Assembly: GCA_900545905.1 (NCBI GenBank)
Contig: URBA01000043.1
Location: 1 to 9,186 of the forward strand
Length of the DNA stretch: 9,186 bases
DNA from: an uncultured Collinsella sp.
Lineage (GTDB): Bacteria; Actinomycetota; Coriobacteriia; Coriobacteriales; Coriobacteriaceae
Reading direction: 5' to 3'
Below, in pieces: positions 8,948 through 9,186 of this stretch. The first letter of the stretch is position 1, and each line of letters begins with the position of its first letter. The position numbers and the translations under genes are program-made. Below the pieces are notes generated by a model. The model saw nothing but the letters and a program-made list of their open reading frames with translations, made no database searches and was not told the origin of the DNA.

Positions 8948-9010
8948 GCGTGCGGCCGCGCAACGAGCTGCAAGGGCAGCCGGGGCGCGGCGGGACTTTC
9001 AAACTCAAAA

Positions 9011-9019
9011 ATCGTACCA
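9011..9019 (-). promoter_or_regulatory. Candidate extended -10 promoter for ybaB-recR
   Basis: TGGTACGAT on the minus strand is an extended -10 (TGn plus TACGAT). The -35 region (CGCTTG at 17 bp) is poor, as is common with extended -10 promoters. Transcription would begin near 9004, giving a leader of about 70 nt. If correct, ybaB-recR is transcribed independently of whatever lies upstream. Confidence 0.4.
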
Positions 9020-9096
9020 CGGCGCGAGGCCAGCAAGCGGGGCGGTCACGCTACCTCAGTCGATATACATGTCCTGAGTGCAGACCGCACCCAATG

Positions 9097-9116
9097 ATTA
9101 TGCAAAGTTGCATAAT
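9097..9116. repeat. 20-bp inverted repeat ATTATGCAA-AG-TTGCATAAT
   Basis: A perfect 9-bp inverted repeat with a 2-bp centre lies about 80 bp upstream of the ybaB -10 candidate. The half-site TGCATAA (9109-9115) recurs as a direct repeat at 9124-9130, and TGCAT again at 9173-9177. It looks like an operator with extra half-sites. The regulator is unknown. Confidence 0.55.
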
Positions 9117-9126
9117 TCGCATCTGC

Positions 9127-9150
9127 ATAAGATTGAAAGCTAAATCTTGT
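9127..9150. repeat. Second inverted repeat ATAAGATT / AATCTTGT
   Basis: AAGATT (9129-9134) pairs with AATCTT (9143-9148) across an 8-base loop; in RNA the stem extends by a G-U and an A-U pair to 8 bp. It directly follows the 20-bp inverted repeat, so the two form a tandem structure in an AT-rich patch. It may be part of an extragenic repeated element or a terminator for an upstream gene; there is no long T run on either side. Confidence 0.35.
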
Positions 9151-9186
9151 AGAGCCGGAATCCGACATTTTCTGCATCCAGCTAGA

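Larger units (their letters stand above)
9046..9186 (-). other. Short open frame cut by the right edge, AT-rich; doubtful coding
   Basis: On the minus strand a frame stays open from the window edge for 46 codons and ends at TGA (9048-9046). The first ATG inside the window is at 9177 (MQKMSDSGSTRFSF...). Base content is about 39% G+C over 9097-9186, well below the neighbouring genes, and the frame runs through several inverted repeats. It does not look like the C-terminus of DnaX. It could be the tail of an unknown gene, a small gene, or chance in an intergenic repeat. I cannot decide. Confidence 0.25.

Noticed and set aside
9097..9130. ArgR (ARG box) interpretation of the TGCAT inverted repeat
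   Set aside because: The half-sites face the opposite way from the TGAAT-N4-ATTCA type arrangement, and no arginine gene is nearby.

Overview
The window reads as a chromosomal segment from a GC-rich (by eye about 60%) Gram-positive obligate anaerobe. A gut actinobacterium of the Coriobacteriia, such as Collinsella or a relative, is the best guess. This rests on the single-chain pyruvate:ferredoxin oxidoreductase, the actinobacterial-looking codon use (G/C in third positions), the ybaB-recR pair and an envelope Ser/Thr kinase cassette. No 16S or other taxonomic marker is present, so the assignment is inference. All six convincing genes are on the minus strand, so the order of transcription runs from the right edge to the left.

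Right part (9186 to about 7938): an AT-rich stretch with several inverted repeats and a short open frame cut by the window edge, then an extended -10 promoter, ybaB/ebfC (nucleoid-associated protein) and recR (recombination mediator), 13 nt apart. dnaX, the usual upstream neighbour, is not in the window. A GC-rich hairpin follows recR.

Middle part (about 7850 to 4029): a probable three-gene operon. It encodes a membrane-anchored, probably extracellular protein with a Ser/Gly linker (start at 7759), a Ser/Thr kinase with four C-terminal membrane segments (4-nt overlap with the preceding gene), and an FHA-domain protein (3-nt gap). The operon has a canonical intrinsic terminator hairpin inside its own leader, just before the first ribosome binding site, and another terminator right after the last gene. 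The layout suggests a phospho-signalling unit: extracellular input or anchor, membrane kinase, phosphothreonine reader. No phosphatase is encoded here.

Left part (about 4010 to 1): a 402-bp non-coding region with several palindromes leads into nifJ, the 1,179-residue pyruvate:ferredoxin oxidoreductase, the central enzyme joining pyruvate to acetyl-CoA and reduced ferredoxin in anaerobes. Some 70 bp after its stop codon the sequence looks like the terminal inverted repeat of an IS3-family insertion sequence running off the left edge.

The most interesting item is the secreted-protein/kinase/FHA cassette with its attenuator-like leader. I see no CRISPR array, tRNA, rRNA or defence system.
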